A DNA stretch of 64,000 nt from Lelliottia nimipressuralis. GTDB lineage: Bacteria; Pseudomonadota; Gammaproteobacteria; Enterobacterales; Enterobacteriaceae. The stretch lies in assembly GCF_004402045.1 (NCBI RefSeq), contig NZ_SOMG01000030.1, forward strand, positions 310,001 to 374,000, given 5' to 3'. Position 1 is the stretch's first letter, and each line of letters begins with the position of its first letter. This document shows, piece by piece, positions 42,034 through 53,725 of the stretch. The translations under genes and the position numbers were made by a program. Below the pieces are notes generated by a model. It did no database searches, was not told the origin of the DNA, and worked only from the letters and a program-made list of their open reading frames with translations.

Positions 42034-42142
42034 ACAGGTCTCCTTACTACTGTCACCACAGTCTGTAATTAAAAGAGTAACCTATATATCCTGAATGAAA
42101 CAGAGGGGAGGTTTTGCCAGATCAATAATTCATGAAAAATTA

Positions 42143-42337
42143 TCAGAGGAATAGCACCGTCGTGGTGACCGCGATAAACGCAATAAACAGCAGCACCATC
42201 ACCGCTATCGCAAAGGTCGTGGAGTCCTGAACGTAGGTTTTTTCCTCCCCCTTCATTGGGCCAACAAGCATGATCCAGATGAAGATAAAGGTTACTGAGG
42301 CAATCACGACTGAAACGAAAAACAAACTTTCTCTCAA
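42143..42337 (-). CDS. 64-residue two-helix membrane protein between uspE and fnr
   Basis: Not recognised as a named E. coli K-12 protein at this locus. It begins (TTG start) MRESLFFVSVVIASVTFIFI, has two hydrophobic segments (6-26 and 41-62) separated by a charged loop (GPMKGEEKTYVQDST), and ends VTTTVLFL. GAGG is 7 nt upstream of the TTG, and a TGA 12 nt upstream blocks extension. ynaJ normally lies on the other side of uspE and has different sequence. Location suggests FNR-linked or stress-linked function, but this is inference. Confidence 0.75.
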   Translation of the reverse strand: MRESLFFVSVVIASVTFIFIWIMLVGPMKGEEKTYVQDSTTFAIAVMVLLFIAFIAVTTTVLFL

Positions 42338-42471
42338 TTCATAACCTCAACGAGAACCTATCGGGCGCTGTATGGGGACGTGCTACGGTGAAAATATCTT
42401 GAAACGGAAGTGATTATACCAGACCAATAAATCACAAAAATTTATCAGTCTAGTCATCAACATGCGGAAAG

Positions 42472-43224
42472 TTATGCCACGTTGCGGGCATGCCCGGCAA
42501 GAACGGCCAGCGCTTCACCGTTTTCGATAGTGATGTATTTACCCTTAACGGCCAGCATACCGCTTTTCTGGAAACGGCCCAGCAGACGGCTGATGGTTTC
42601 CACGGTCAGGCCCAGGTAGTTACCGATATCGCCACGCGTCATGGTCAGACGGAACTCACGCGGCGAGAAGCCACGCTCGGCGAAGCGGCGGGAGAGGTTG
42701 TAGATAAACGCAGCCAGGCGCTCTTCTGCATTCTTTTTGGAAAGCAGCAGAATCATGTCCTGATCGCCTTTGATCTCACCGCTCATCAGACGCATCATCT
42801 GCTGGCGCAGGTTAGGCATCTTACCGGACAGATCGTCCAGGGTTTCAAACGGGATTTCGCAAACCATCGAGGTTTCGAGTGCCTGAGCAAAGCTCGGGTG
42901 ATGGCCTGTGCCGATGGCATCAAAGCCCACGAGGTCGCCCGCCAGATGGAAGCCGGTGATCTGCTCATCACCTTGTTCGGTGATGGTGTAGCTCTTGATG
43001 GTGCCAGAACGGATAGCATAGAGCGATTTCAGTTCGTCTCCCGCTTTAAACAGCGTCTGCCCTTTCTGAATAGGCTTTTTGCGCTCGATGATGTTATCAA
43101 GCTGATCGAGTTCATGCTCATTCAGGGTAAACGGGATACAGAGCTGGCTGATGCTGCAATCCTGGCAATGGATAGCACAACCGCCAGACTGAATGCGTCG
43201 TATAATTCGCTTTTCCGGGATCAT
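42472..43224 (-). CDS. fnr: oxygen-sensing transcriptional regulator FNR
   Basis: FNR is the global anaerobic regulator of the CRP/FNR family. The protein is 250 residues, essentially E. coli FNR. Cluster ligands Cys20, Cys23, Cys29 and Cys122 are present. The cAMP-fold domain precedes the dimer helix ([21 protein letters not shown]) and the HTH with recognition helix [14 protein letters not shown]. The start at [13 protein letters not shown]; an in-frame MSKP extension is possible. An FNR box sits 20 bp upstream. Confidence 0.98.
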   Translation of the reverse strand: MIPEKRIIRRIQSGGCAIHCQDCSISQLCIPFTLNEHELDQLDNIIERKKPIQKGQTLFKAGDELKSLYAIRSGTIKSYTITEQGDEQITGFHLAGDLVGFDAIGTGHHPSFAQALETSMVCEIPFETLDDLSGKMPNLRQQMMRLMSGEIKGDQDMILLLSKKNAEERLAAFIYNLSRRFAERGFSPREFRLTMTRGDIGNYLGLTVETISRLLGRFQKSGMLAVKGKYITIENGEALAVLAGHARNVA

Positions 43225-43243
43225 AGGTTTGCTCAAGCCTTAA

Positions 43244-43257
43244 TTGATATTGGTCAA
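43244..43257. promoter_or_regulatory. FNR box upstream of fnr (autoregulation)
   Basis: TTGATATTGGTCAA matches the FNR consensus TTGAT-N4-ATCAA at 9 of 10 positions and lies 20 bp upstream of the fnr start codon, in the promoter or just downstream of it, as expected for anaerobic autorepression. Confidence 0.8.
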
Positions 43258-43407
43258 TTTTAACATCTTTTTGGTAAGTACGTAAGCCTGACAAACCGTC
43301 AATAAGGACAAGTGACGGCAACGTGTCGCCATCTTCTTGAAATTCCACAGCTTGATTATGGATTTTTAGCCTAACCGGAAGAAAATTAAGCACAAAAAGC
43401 CTGGGAA

Positions 43408-43923
43408 CTAGAGCAACAGATACCCTTCATGACGCAGTAACCACTCTTTTCGCTGCACCCCTCCGGCATAGCCGGTCAGGGTACCGTTGCGGCCAATCAC
43501 GCGATGGCAGGGCACCACGATGCTGACCGGGTTGGAGCCGTTTGCGGCGCCCACTGCACGTGCGGCTCCTGCGCGACCTAGCTGTTCCGCGAGCTGCCCA
43601 TAATGCATGACCTGTCCGCAGGGAATGGACCGCAGCGCCTGCCACACTTCGCGCTGAAAAGGCGTGCCTGCCGTGGCGGTTGGCAGGGTGTCAATGATGC
43701 TGAGATCGCCTTCGAAGTAGGCCGCCAGCTTGTCGCTCAGTCCGCCCGGGTTGGTGGCGCGGATGCGTTCATACCCCTGTGAGCGGTAATGAATATCGAG
43801 CAGTTCTTCCATGCGGTTGCTGTGCTCTTCCCACTCAACGGCGCGCAGACAAAACTGCTCGTCCGCGATCACCCACAGCGGCCCAAGCGGCGTCGTAATC
43901 TTATCTTCGAGTAATCTCAGCAT
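43408..43923 (-). CDS. ogt: O6-alkylguanine-DNA alkyltransferase Ogt
   Basis: This suicide repair enzyme of 171 residues transfers alkyl groups from O6-alkylguanine and O4-alkylthymine to Cys139 ([13 protein letters not shown]). The N-terminal domain and the C-terminal AGL ending ([17 protein letters not shown]) match E. coli Ogt. The start at [15 protein letters not shown]; an in-frame MRM extension of two residues exists. It sits 10 bp after abgT, in the same direction. Confidence 0.97.
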   Translation of the reverse strand: MLRLLEDKITTPLGPLWVIADEQFCLRAVEWEEHSNRMEELLDIHYRSQGYERIRATNPGGLSDKLAAYFEGDLSIIDTLPTATAGTPFQREVWQALRSIPCGQVMHYGQLAEQLGRAGAARAVGAANGSNPVSIVVPCHRVIGRNGTLTGYAGGVQRKEWLLRHEGYLLL

Positions 43924-43933
43924 CCTCATTCCT

Positions 43934-45460
43934 TTAGTTCAGCCTCGGGGTGATCCCCGGCCCAATCGGCAGGCCGACAAGATACCATGCGACCAGCATC
44001 ACCAGCCATACCCCTAAAAAGATAAGCGGGTAGGGTAAAACCAGCGAATAGTAGGTACCCAGTTTGGCCTCGGGTTTATAGCGCTGCAGGAAGCCTAAAA
44101 ACAGCGGAACAAACGGTGAAACCGGCGCCAGCGGAATGACCGAGGAGTCCGCGATGCGGAACAGGATCTGCGCGAAGGCCGGGTGGAACCCAAGCATCAT
44201 AAACATCGGCACGAAAATCGGGGCCAGAATCGACCAGATGGCGGAGCCGCTGGCGATAAACATGCACAGCAGAGATGACAGCAGCGCCAGGCCGACAAAC
44301 GCCGGCACACCGCTTAACCCGGCGGCCTCCAGCGCGTCGGTCAGGCCAACGGCCATAAACTTGCCCATGTTGCTCCAGTTAAACATGGCAACGAATTGCG
44401 CCAGCGGGAACACCATCACAATAAAGCCCGCCATCTCTTTCATCGGCTCGATCATCAGCTGCGGCAGATCGCCCTGGCGGCGGATTTTGCCAGTGGCGAT
44501 ACCGTAGGCGAGCGAAACGACAAAGAAAAACAGAATAATCAGCGGCACAATGCCCTGGATAAACGGCGAGGGCAGGACGGTATGTTTAACCGGATCGCGC
44601 AATATCCCGTTTTCCGGCACCACCATCAGCGCCACCAGCGCGATAAAGGCCAGCGAGATGACGCCGGCCACGCGCAGGCCGAAGCGCTGCTCTTTGCTTA
44701 GCGTCTCGAGCTTTTCATCGCTACGGCCTTCCCATTTACCGAGGCGCGGCTCGATGATCTTATCGGTAATCAGCCCGCCAACAATCGTCAGGACAATCAC
44801 CGAGCTGGCCATAAAGTACCAGTTGTCGATTACGCTGACGTGCATTGCCGCATCGATGGTTTTCGCCGCTTCCGTGCTGATGCCGGACAGCAGGACATCG
44901 GTGGTCACAATCAGCAGATTGGCGGTAAAACCGCACCCGACGCCGGCAATTGCCGACAGCAGGCCTGCCACGGGGTGACGCCCGACGGCGAGGAAGATCA
45001 GCGCCCCCATCGGCGGCATGATCACCAGCGCGGCGTCGGAGGAGATATGGCTGAAGAAGGCGATAAATAGCACCATGTAACTGGCGTAACGCGCGCTGAC
45101 GTGAGAGGCCATTTTCACCATCAGGGCTGGTAACAGGCCCACGCGCTCGGCGAGCCCGGCCCCCAGCACCAGCGCCAGAATGGCACCCAGCGGGGCGAAA
45201 CCGCTGAAGTTTTTAATCACATTGGGTAAAAACCAGTGCAGCCCTTCAATGCTTAGCAGGTTTTTCACCGCCACCAGGCTGCCGTCAGCCGGGCTGCGCA
45301 CGCTAACGTCAAAGGCGGAGAGCGCGGCGGTAGCGACCATCAAAATCACAATCAGATAGATAAAAAGCAGGAAAGGGTGCGGCACTTTATTGCCGATCCT
45401 TTCAACCCAGCCATAGAGCTTACCGGATGGGGAATGCGAAGGTATGGATGACATACTCAT
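43934..45460 (-). CDS. abgT: p-aminobenzoyl-glutamate transporter AbgT
   Basis: This AbgT-family proton-driven importer of p-aminobenzoyl-glutamate has 508 residues, as in E. coli. About 11 hydrophobic segments and two hairpins are expected. The family signature is [27 protein letters not shown], and later [27 protein letters not shown]. The start is [30 protein letters not shown]; the longer open frame overlaps abgB's stop region. The leader is (ACAAC)-rich. It is third in the abgABT-ogt operon. Confidence 0.97.
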   Translation of the reverse strand: MSMSSIPSHSPSGKLYGWVERIGNKVPHPFLLFIYLIVILMVATAALSAFDVSVRSPADGSLVAVKNLLSIEGLHWFLPNVIKNFSGFAPLGAILALVLGAGLAERVGLLPALMVKMASHVSARYASYMVLFIAFFSHISSDAALVIMPPMGALIFLAVGRHPVAGLLSAIAGVGCGFTANLLIVTTDVLLSGISTEAAKTIDAAMHVSVIDNWYFMASSVIVLTIVGGLITDKIIEPRLGKWEGRSDEKLETLSKEQRFGLRVAGVISLAFIALVALMVVPENGILRDPVKHTVLPSPFIQGIVPLIILFFFVVSLAYGIATGKIRRQGDLPQLMIEPMKEMAGFIVMVFPLAQFVAMFNWSNMGKFMAVGLTDALEAAGLSGVPAFVGLALLSSLLCMFIASGSAIWSILAPIFVPMFMMLGFHPAFAQILFRIADSSVIPLAPVSPFVPLFLGFLQRYKPEAKLGTYYSLVLPYPLIFLGVWLVMLVAWYLVGLPIGPGITPRLN

Positions 45461-45501
45461 GGGCGTTCCTCGGGAGTGTTGTGTTGTTGTGTTGTGTTTT
45501 T

Positions 45502-48257
<2,756 letters not shown>

Positions 48258-48432
48258 ATCTGTTCCTGTCATCATTAAAATATGTGAACTGCTTCACGCT
48301 GTGATAGTTTTTACTTATCACTAACCGATTTTTCACAGTTTTAACCGTTCAGGAATTACCCTCGCACATCCCTTTCCATTAAAGTAGATGACAGTTTCTT
48401 TACTCTGATAAACAACGGTTATCGGTCGGGCT

Positions 48433-49344
48433 ATGTCATTTCAGATTAAATTTCATCAAATCCGGGCGTTCGTTGAAGTCGCGCGTCAGGGCAGCATTCG
48501 CGGTGCCAGCAGGACGCTGAATCTTTCGCAGCCGGCGCTGACCAAATCCATTAAAGAGCTGGAGGAGGGCATGGCGGCGCAGCTTTTCGTGCGCAGGAGC
48601 AAGGGCGTCGCGTTAACCGAATGCGGTGAGGGCTTTTACCAGCGCGCGAGGTTGATTCTGGAAGAGTTGCGCGCGGCGCAGGATGATATCCGTCAGCGGC
48701 AGGGTGAACTGGCCGGGCAGATCAATATCGGGATGGGAGCCAGCGTTTCACGAAGCCTGATGCCTGCCGTTATCACTCGCTTTCATGCGCAACATCCGCA
48801 GGTCAAGGTGCGGATTATGGAAGGGCAGCTGGTGTCGATGATCAATGAATTACGCCAGGGTGAGCTGGATTTCACCATCAACACCTATTATCAGGGGCCT
48901 TATGACCACGAGTTTACGTTTGAAAAACTCTTCGAAAAGCCGTTTGCGGTATTTTGCCGAGAAGGGCACCCGGCAACGGGGGCAACCTCTATTAATGAAC
49001 TGCTGCATTATAACTGGACAATGCCGACGCCACGGGGAAGTTATTATAAGCAACTGGAAGAGGTATTTAGTCATCGCTCGCAAATACCGCGAATAGGCGT
49101 TGTCTGCGAAACCTTTTCCTCCTGTATTAGCCTGGTCGCGCAAAGCGATTTTTTAAGCATATTACCGCAGGAGTTGGGCTGTGACCCGCTGCTGGCGCAC
49201 CGACTGGTCATGCTGCCAGTTGTCGAATCGCTTCCAAAAGCAGCATATTATTTAATTCAGCGACGTGATTCACGTCAGACGCCCCTTGCCGAATCATTAA
49301 TTACGCAATTCAGAAGGGAAGCGAGGAAAATAGTTGTGGCGTGA
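48433..49344 (+). CDS. abgR: LysR-type regulator AbgR
   Basis: This LTTR of 303 residues has an HTH (IRAFVEVARQGSIRGASRTLNLSQPALTKSI) followed by a PBP2-like effector domain. It is divergent from abgA, and in E. coli it is the putative activator of abgABT. The 175-bp shared gap carries both promoters. The mcaS sRNA lies immediately downstream on the opposite strand. Confidence 0.95.
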   Translation: MSFQIKFHQIRAFVEVARQGSIRGASRTLNLSQPALTKSIKELEEGMAAQLFVRRSKGVALTECGEGFYQRARLILEELRAAQDDIRQRQGELAGQINIGMGASVSRSLMPAVITRFHAQHPQVKVRIMEGQLVSMINELRQGELDFTINTYYQGPYDHEFTFEKLFEKPFAVFCREGHPATGATSINELLHYNWTMPTPRGSYYKQLEEVFSHRSQIPRIGVVCETFSSCISLVAQSDFLSILPQELGCDPLLAHRLVMLPVVESLPKAAYYLIQRRDSRQTPLAESLITQFRREARKIVVA

Positions 49345-49356
49345 AAATCCGATCAT

Positions 49357-49451
49357 AAAAAACAGGGTCTGCCCGACATCTGACAGACCCTCCAGTACAC
49401 ACAGCAGTGCGTCCTTTCGCCAATCCTGAGTATTATTTCCATGAAGCAGGT
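49357..49451 (-). ncRNA. mcaS: McaS small regulatory RNA
   Basis: The abgR-smrA gap on the minus strand is the mcaS position in E. coli. The sequence GCACTGCTGTGTGTACTG is identical to McaS as I remember it. It is followed by the rho-independent terminator AGGGTCTGTC...GCAGACCCTG and T6. The 5' half is more diverged. A -10-like TATACC lies about 10 nt upstream of the estimated 5' end. McaS targets csgD, flhD and pgaA in E. coli. Ends are approximate (about 95 nt). Confidence 0.85.
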
Positions 49452-49699
49452 TTATTTAGGTATAACACCTTTCCCGAAAAATGGAAGGGTATTGAGTATT
49501 TGATTTTACGAAAATTTAACACAAATCACTTATTTTACCTTTGCTGAAATTTTAGTTAAGTGATGTTTAAGTTCACTTTATAAATACTATATATATTCAT
49601 CGGGTTAATATTTATGGCGCACGACGGCGTATAGCGGCGATTGAGGCCGGCCTCAGGCGCAGGTATAGTACCGTCCTCAGTTGTAGCCGGAGGATGTCC

Positions 49700-50263
49700 A
49701 TGAACCCTGACGACAAATCATTTTTTCTTGACGCCATGGAAGATGTCCAGCCCCTGAAGCGCTGCGCGGATATTCACTGGCAGCCGAGCCGCAATACCCG
49801 GGCGCGTGAGGAGGTGGATAATGAACAGCTGGATAACTTCCTGACGCTGGATTTTCTTGACCTTCTGCCCCTCGAAGAGCCGCTGGCGTTCAGGCGCGAA
49901 GGAGTACAACAGGGCGTTATTGATAAGCTGCGCTCGGGCAAATACGCCCGCCAGGCCAGCTTAAACCTCCTGCGCCAGCCCGCCGAACGCTGCCGCCAGA
50001 TGCTCTTTTCTTTCATTCGTCAGGCCGGGCGCGACGGGTTACGCAACCTGATTATCATTCACGGGAAAGGACGCGAGCAGAACTCACATCCTAACGTGGT
50101 GCGCAGCTATCTGGCGCGCTGGTTAACCGAGTTTGAGGAAGTGCAGGCTTTTTGCGTGGCGCTGCCGCATCACGGTGGCAGCGGGGCATGCTATGTCTCG
50201 CTGCGCAAATCCGATGAAGCGAAACAGGATAACTGGGAGCGGCACGCCAAGCGCAGCCGCTAG
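49700..50263 (+). CDS. smrA: SmrA, Smr-domain DNA endonuclease
   Basis: This 187-residue protein has a C-terminal Smr domain (about 105-180) with LIIIHGKGREQNSHPNVVRSYL, and HHGGSGACYVSLRK near the end. E. coli SmrA (YdaL) shows DNA nicking activity. The start MNPDDKSFFLDAMEDVQPLKR is preceded by GGAGGA; an ATG two codons upstream overlaps that site. In E. coli dgcM follows; here a chemoreceptor does. Confidence 0.94.
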   Translation: MNPDDKSFFLDAMEDVQPLKRCADIHWQPSRNTRAREEVDNEQLDNFLTLDFLDLLPLEEPLAFRREGVQQGVIDKLRSGKYARQASLNLLRQPAERCRQMLFSFIRQAGRDGLRNLIIIHGKGREQNSHPNVVRSYLARWLTEFEEVQAFCVALPHHGGSGACYVSLRKSDEAKQDNWERHAKRSR

Positions 50264-50290
50264 CGGGCGATATCCTCGCCCGCCTGAAAC

Positions 50291-51952
50291 TCAGAACGTT
50301 TCCCAGTTGCTGTCGGTAGAGGCGGTTGTCGTTGCCGGGCGCAACAGCTGTGGCGTTTTCACATTGGCCGGGCGTGGGGCTACCGCTTTTTCTTTTCCGT
50401 TCAGACGAAACGCGGCCACTGCCTGGCGCAGCTGTTCTGACTGATCTTCCAGTGCCGCGGCCGCCGTGGCGGACTCCTGCACCAGCGCGGCGTTTTGCTG
50501 CGTCACGCTGTCCATTTGCGAAACGGCCAGGCTCACCTGTTCAATGCCGCGGCTCTGCTCGTCAGAGGCTGATGAAATCTCGCCCATAATGTCGGTAACG
50601 CGGGTGACGGCGGCGACGATTTCCTTCATGGTGGTGCCAGCCTCGCTAACCTGCTCAGAGCCGGTACTCACGCGGCTGACAGAGTTCTCTATCAGTCCTT
50701 TGATCTCTTTCGCCGCCTGTGCGCTGCGGCTCGCCAGCGTACGGACTTCTCCCGCAACCACCGCAAATCCACGACCCTGTTCCCCGGCGCGTGCGGCTTC
50801 CACCGCCGCGTTAAGCGCCAGGATGTTCGTCTGGAACGCGATGCTATCAATCACGCCGGTAATATGCGCAATTTGCTGCGAGCTGTCGGCGATTTCGGTC
50901 ATGGTTCTCACCACGTTATCCACCACGTGGCCGCCGCGCGCAGCGGTTTCAGAGGCGTTCTTCGCCAGCAGCGTAGCCTGACGGGCGTTATCGGAGTTCT
51001 GCTTAACCGTCGCCGTCAGCTCTTCCATGCTGGCGGCGGTCTCTTCAAGCGAGGCCGCCTGCTGCTCGGTGCGGGCGGAAAGATCGTTGCTCCCTGCGGC
51101 AATTTCGCCTGCGCCGGTGTAGATGGAATCTGTACTTCCGCGTACGGCGCTGACGGTGGTCACCAGCGACTGCTGCATCTCATGCAGGCCAGCGGCCAGC
51201 TGACCCATCTCATTGCGGCCGGAAAGCGCGATATCCTGCGTCAGATCGCCTCCTGCAATGGCGCGAATATGGTTCATAATGGTGTTGAGTGGTTTTAACA
51301 GCAGGTGTTGTAAACCCTGCCAGATAACCACCAGTACCGCGATAACGGCCAGCAGAATAGCGGCCAGCGTCCACTGCATCTGCGTGAAGCTGCTCTGGTT
51401 CTCTTCGGTGGCGGCCTTCAGCAGGGTGTTGTTTTCGGCGCGCCAGCGGTTATAGACCGCCTCCATATCGTCCTGAGCCTGCTGTGCGTCCAGATCGCCA
51501 TAGGCCTGGTAGTTGTCGGCGCGCAGATACTCAATCGACAAACGCATCACTTCGTGCATCTGATTCCAGGATTTCTGCATCTCGTCGGTTAGGGCCGCAT
51601 CCTGGCCCTTAACCTGCGGCAGTTTCTGCCACTCTTTGTTATAGGCTTCGGCTTTTGCCAGCGAGTCACCTGCGGTGCCAAGCAATTTATTGATTGCCGC
51701 AAGGGAAGCCGGGTCACGCTGGTTTTTCAGGTAGCGGATCGCCACACGGGTGACGGTGACGCGCGTTTTCACCAGCGTGTTCACGCTGTCGCTCAGGCTT
51801 TCCTGCTGGGCATTGAGTACGCCGGAGTTCTGGAAGTTATGGCGATCGTTGCTGACGGCAGAGTAGAACAACCCTCCCGTGACAACTTGTAACAGACAGA
51901 ATATGGTGAGGGCAAAGATAATACCGGTAATCACGTGCAGATTTTTCAGCAT
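50291..51952 (-). CDS. methyl-accepting chemotaxis protein (Tsr/Tar-like, 4HB ligand domain)
   Basis: This 553-residue chemoreceptor has TM1 at about 9-31, a periplasmic four-helix bundle (33-190), TM2 at about 195-216, and HAMP ([20 protein letters not shown]). The long cytoplasmic coiled coil has the hairpin tip [16 protein letters not shown] with the upstream core [37 protein letters not shown]. It ends in the CheR/CheB tether pentapeptide NWETF. The ligand is unknown. It has a sigma-28 promoter and occupies the place of dgcM in E. coli. Confidence 0.94.
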   Translation of the reverse strand: MLKNLHVITGIIFALTIFCLLQVVTGGLFYSAVSNDRHNFQNSGVLNAQQESLSDSVNTLVKTRVTVTRVAIRYLKNQRDPASLAAINKLLGTAGDSLAKAEAYNKEWQKLPQVKGQDAALTDEMQKSWNQMHEVMRLSIEYLRADNYQAYGDLDAQQAQDDMEAVYNRWRAENNTLLKAATEENQSSFTQMQWTLAAILLAVIAVLVVIWQGLQHLLLKPLNTIMNHIRAIAGGDLTQDIALSGRNEMGQLAAGLHEMQQSLVTTVSAVRGSTDSIYTGAGEIAAGSNDLSARTEQQAASLEETAASMEELTATVKQNSDNARQATLLAKNASETAARGGHVVDNVVRTMTEIADSSQQIAHITGVIDSIAFQTNILALNAAVEAARAGEQGRGFAVVAGEVRTLASRSAQAAKEIKGLIENSVSRVSTGSEQVSEAGTTMKEIVAAVTRVTDIMGEISSASDEQSRGIEQVSLAVSQMDSVTQQNAALVQESATAAAALEDQSEQLRQAVAAFRLNGKEKAVAPRPANVKTPQLLRPATTTASTDSNWETF

Positions 51953-51992
51953 GGCGGTCGTCCGTTAGAGAAGATGCAGGGGTACTTAATTA

Positions 51993-52019
51993 CTATCGTC
52001 GTAGAGAATTTAAACTTTA
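51993..52019 (-). promoter_or_regulatory. sigma-28 (FliA) promoter for the chemoreceptor
   Basis: On the minus strand TAAAGTTT (52012-52019), an 11-bp spacer and GACGATAG (51993-52000) match the FliA consensus TAAAGTTT-N11-GCCGATAA at 14 of 16 positions. It lies about 40 bp upstream of the receptor start, tying it to the flagellar regulon. Confidence 0.88.
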
Positions 52020-52095
52020 ATTAACTTGCGCTTAACTAAGGGCTCTTTGAAGGAACCTGTTGTAAACCCGGATCATTTTTATGAGGAAGGTCAAC

Positions 52096-52962
52096 ATGAG
52101 CAGCATTGATAAAAGCGGGACGTACGCGCTCGGAACGCGAACGGTTAAACGACTGGGCTATGGCGCGATGCAGCTGGCCGGGCCGGGCGTTTTTGGTCCT
52201 CCGAAGGATAAACAGGCCGCGCTGGACGTGTTACGCGAAGCTGTGGCAGCGGGGGTTAACCATATTGATACCAGTGATTTTTATGGCCCCCACGTGACGA
52301 ACCAGCTGATCCGCGAGGCACTGCATCCTTACCGGGACGATCTGACGCTCGTCACCAAGATTGGTGCCCGTCGCGATAGCAAAGGCGCCTGGCTACCGGC
52401 GTTCTCCGCGCAGGAACTGACTCAGGCGGTGCATGACAACCTGCGTAATTTGCAGCTGGACGTGCTGGATGTGGTGAATCTGCGGATCATGTTTAGCGTG
52501 CACGGGCCGGCGGAAGGGTCGATTGCTGAACCGCTTTCCACCCTGGCAGAATTACAACAGCAGGGGCTGGTGCGTCATATTGGCCTGAGCAACGTCACGG
52601 CCACTCAGGTCGCGGAAGCGCAGAAGATGGTGCCGGTAGTGTGCGTGCAGAACATGTACAACATTGTGAACCGGGGCGACGACGCGCTGGTGGATCTGCT
52701 GGCGCAGCAGGGGGTGGCCTATGTGCCATTCTTCCCGCTGGGGGGCTTTACGCCACTGCAATCTTCCGGGCTACAGGCTGTTGCAGACTCACTGGGCGCG
52801 ACGGCAATGCAGGTTGCGCTGGCATGGCTGCTGCAACGTTCCCCGAATATCCTGCTGATCCCAGGCACCTCTTCCGTGGCGCATCTGCGGCAAAACCTTG
52901 CGGCGGGCGAGCTGCGGTTACCGCCTGAGGCCCTGGAAACGCTGAATTCGCTGATGGACTGA
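52096..52962 (+). CDS. pdxI: aldo/keto reductase, pyridoxal reductase PdxI (YdbC) family
   Basis: This is a 288-residue NADPH-dependent reductase closely similar to E. coli YdbC, reported as the pyridoxal reductase PdxI. The AKR tetrad includes Asp (HIDTSDFYG), Tyr (DFYGPHVTNQ), Lys (VTKIGARR) and the later catalytic position. The NADP segments are VRHIGLSNVT and NILLIPGTSSVAHLRQN. The start MSSIDKSG follows AGGAAGGTC; a possible ATG lies 15 nt upstream. It is divergent from the chemoreceptor and lies far from E. coli ydbC's locus. Confidence 0.87.
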   Translation: MSSIDKSGTYALGTRTVKRLGYGAMQLAGPGVFGPPKDKQAALDVLREAVAAGVNHIDTSDFYGPHVTNQLIREALHPYRDDLTLVTKIGARRDSKGAWLPAFSAQELTQAVHDNLRNLQLDVLDVVNLRIMFSVHGPAEGSIAEPLSTLAELQQQGLVRHIGLSNVTATQVAEAQKMVPVVCVQNMYNIVNRGDDALVDLLAQQGVAYVPFFPLGGFTPLQSSGLQAVADSLGATAMQVALAWLLQRSPNILLIPGTSSVAHLRQNLAAGELRLPPEALETLNSLMD

Positions 52963-52972
52963 TCGTGACATA

Positions 52973-52995
52973 CGCAAGGCCCGAAGGGCTTTGCG
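52973..52995. terminator. hairpin after the aldo/keto reductase gene
   Basis: CGCAAGGCCC-GAA-GGGCTTTGCG forms a nearly perfect stem 11 bp after the stop. No long T run follows, so termination strength is uncertain. Confidence 0.55.
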
Positions 52996-53252
52996 TGCTA
53001 TATGATTTTATCTGACATTAAAGTCAATATTAAGTGATTCAATTTTTGTGAATTTACTTTTTTGCAAGTCACAAATAAGTCATTTGCTTGTGACTTTAAA
53101 GTGACTTGTGTTATGAGGGCTATTAACGCTAACCAGGAAGAACCCTGAGGCGAGTTCCGGACAGAGGATGCAGCTAAATTAAATCCGCTCAAACTTCAAC
53201 GCGTTTGGGTTCGCTTCCGGAAATGACCTTGATCCCTGGCCATAATCCGTAA
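52996..53252. other. AT-rich intergenic region upstream of umuD with repeated AAGTCAC motifs
   Basis: An inverted repeat AAGTCACAA (53066-53074) / TTGTGACTT (53088-53096) is followed by further AAGTGACTT-type copies (about 53098-53108). The region is unlike the adjacent coding DNA. The minus-strand open frame here (52998-53192) lacks support. The repeats look like operator half-sites of an unknown regulator, or remnants of a transferred segment. Confidence 0.5.
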
Positions 53253-53272
53253 TACTGTATTTATATACAGTA
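53253..53272. promoter_or_regulatory. LexA box controlling umuDC
   Basis: TACTGTATTTATATACAGTA is a near-perfect palindrome matching the SOS box TACTGTATATATATACAGTA at 19 of 20 positions. It lies 18 bp before umuD and should give tight LexA repression. Confidence 0.95.
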
Positions 53273-53290
53273 TCTGGCGAGAAAGGCATT

Positions 53291-53725
53291 ATGGACACTC
53301 TCTTTTCTTATCATCCAAACCAATGCATTGAATTACCTTTATTTTTAGAGCGTGTTGCCTGTGGTTTCCCCAGCCCGGCGCAGGATTATGTGGAAGATCG
53401 TCTCGATCTTAACCGGCTGGCAGTGAGACACCCCAGTGCGACCTATTTTATCAAGGTGAGCGGAGACTCCATGATTGGGGCGGGGATCGGCGACGGCGAT
53501 CTGCTGGTGGTTGACCGTTCGTTAAACGCCGAACATGGGGATATCGTCGTCGCGTCGGTCGCCGGTGAGTTTACGGTGAAAGAGCTGCAGACCCGTCCGG
53601 TTCTGAGACTTATGCCACATAATGCCCGCTATCAGCCGATTACCTTTCAGTCCGAAGAGGAGCTGCAAATCTTCGGTGTCGTCACCCACACCCTCAAAAC
53701 GCATAAACATGTTCGCGCTGGTTGA
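53291..53725 (+). CDS. umuD: translesion polymerase V accessory subunit UmuD
   Basis: UmuD is cleaved by RecA filaments to UmuD', which joins UmuC in Pol V. It has 144 residues. The self-cleavage bond is Cys24-Gly25 (RVACGFPSP), and the Ser-Lys dyad is Ser60 (SGDSMIG) and Lys97 (EFTVKEL), the same numbering as E. coli. The C-terminus is a few residues longer than E. coli (about 139) and overlaps umuC by 17 bp. Confidence 0.96.
   Translation: MDTLFSYHPNQCIELPLFLERVACGFPSPAQDYVEDRLDLNRLAVRHPSATYFIKVSGDSMIGAGIGDGDLLVVDRSLNAEHGDIVVASVAGEFTVKELQTRPVLRLMPHNARYQPITFQSEEELQIFGVVTHTLKTHKHVRAG

Noticed and set aside
52998-53192. Minus-strand frame in the umuD upstream gap
   Set aside because: Low-complexity hydrophobic/polar mix with no ribosome-binding site; it spans the repeat motifs.
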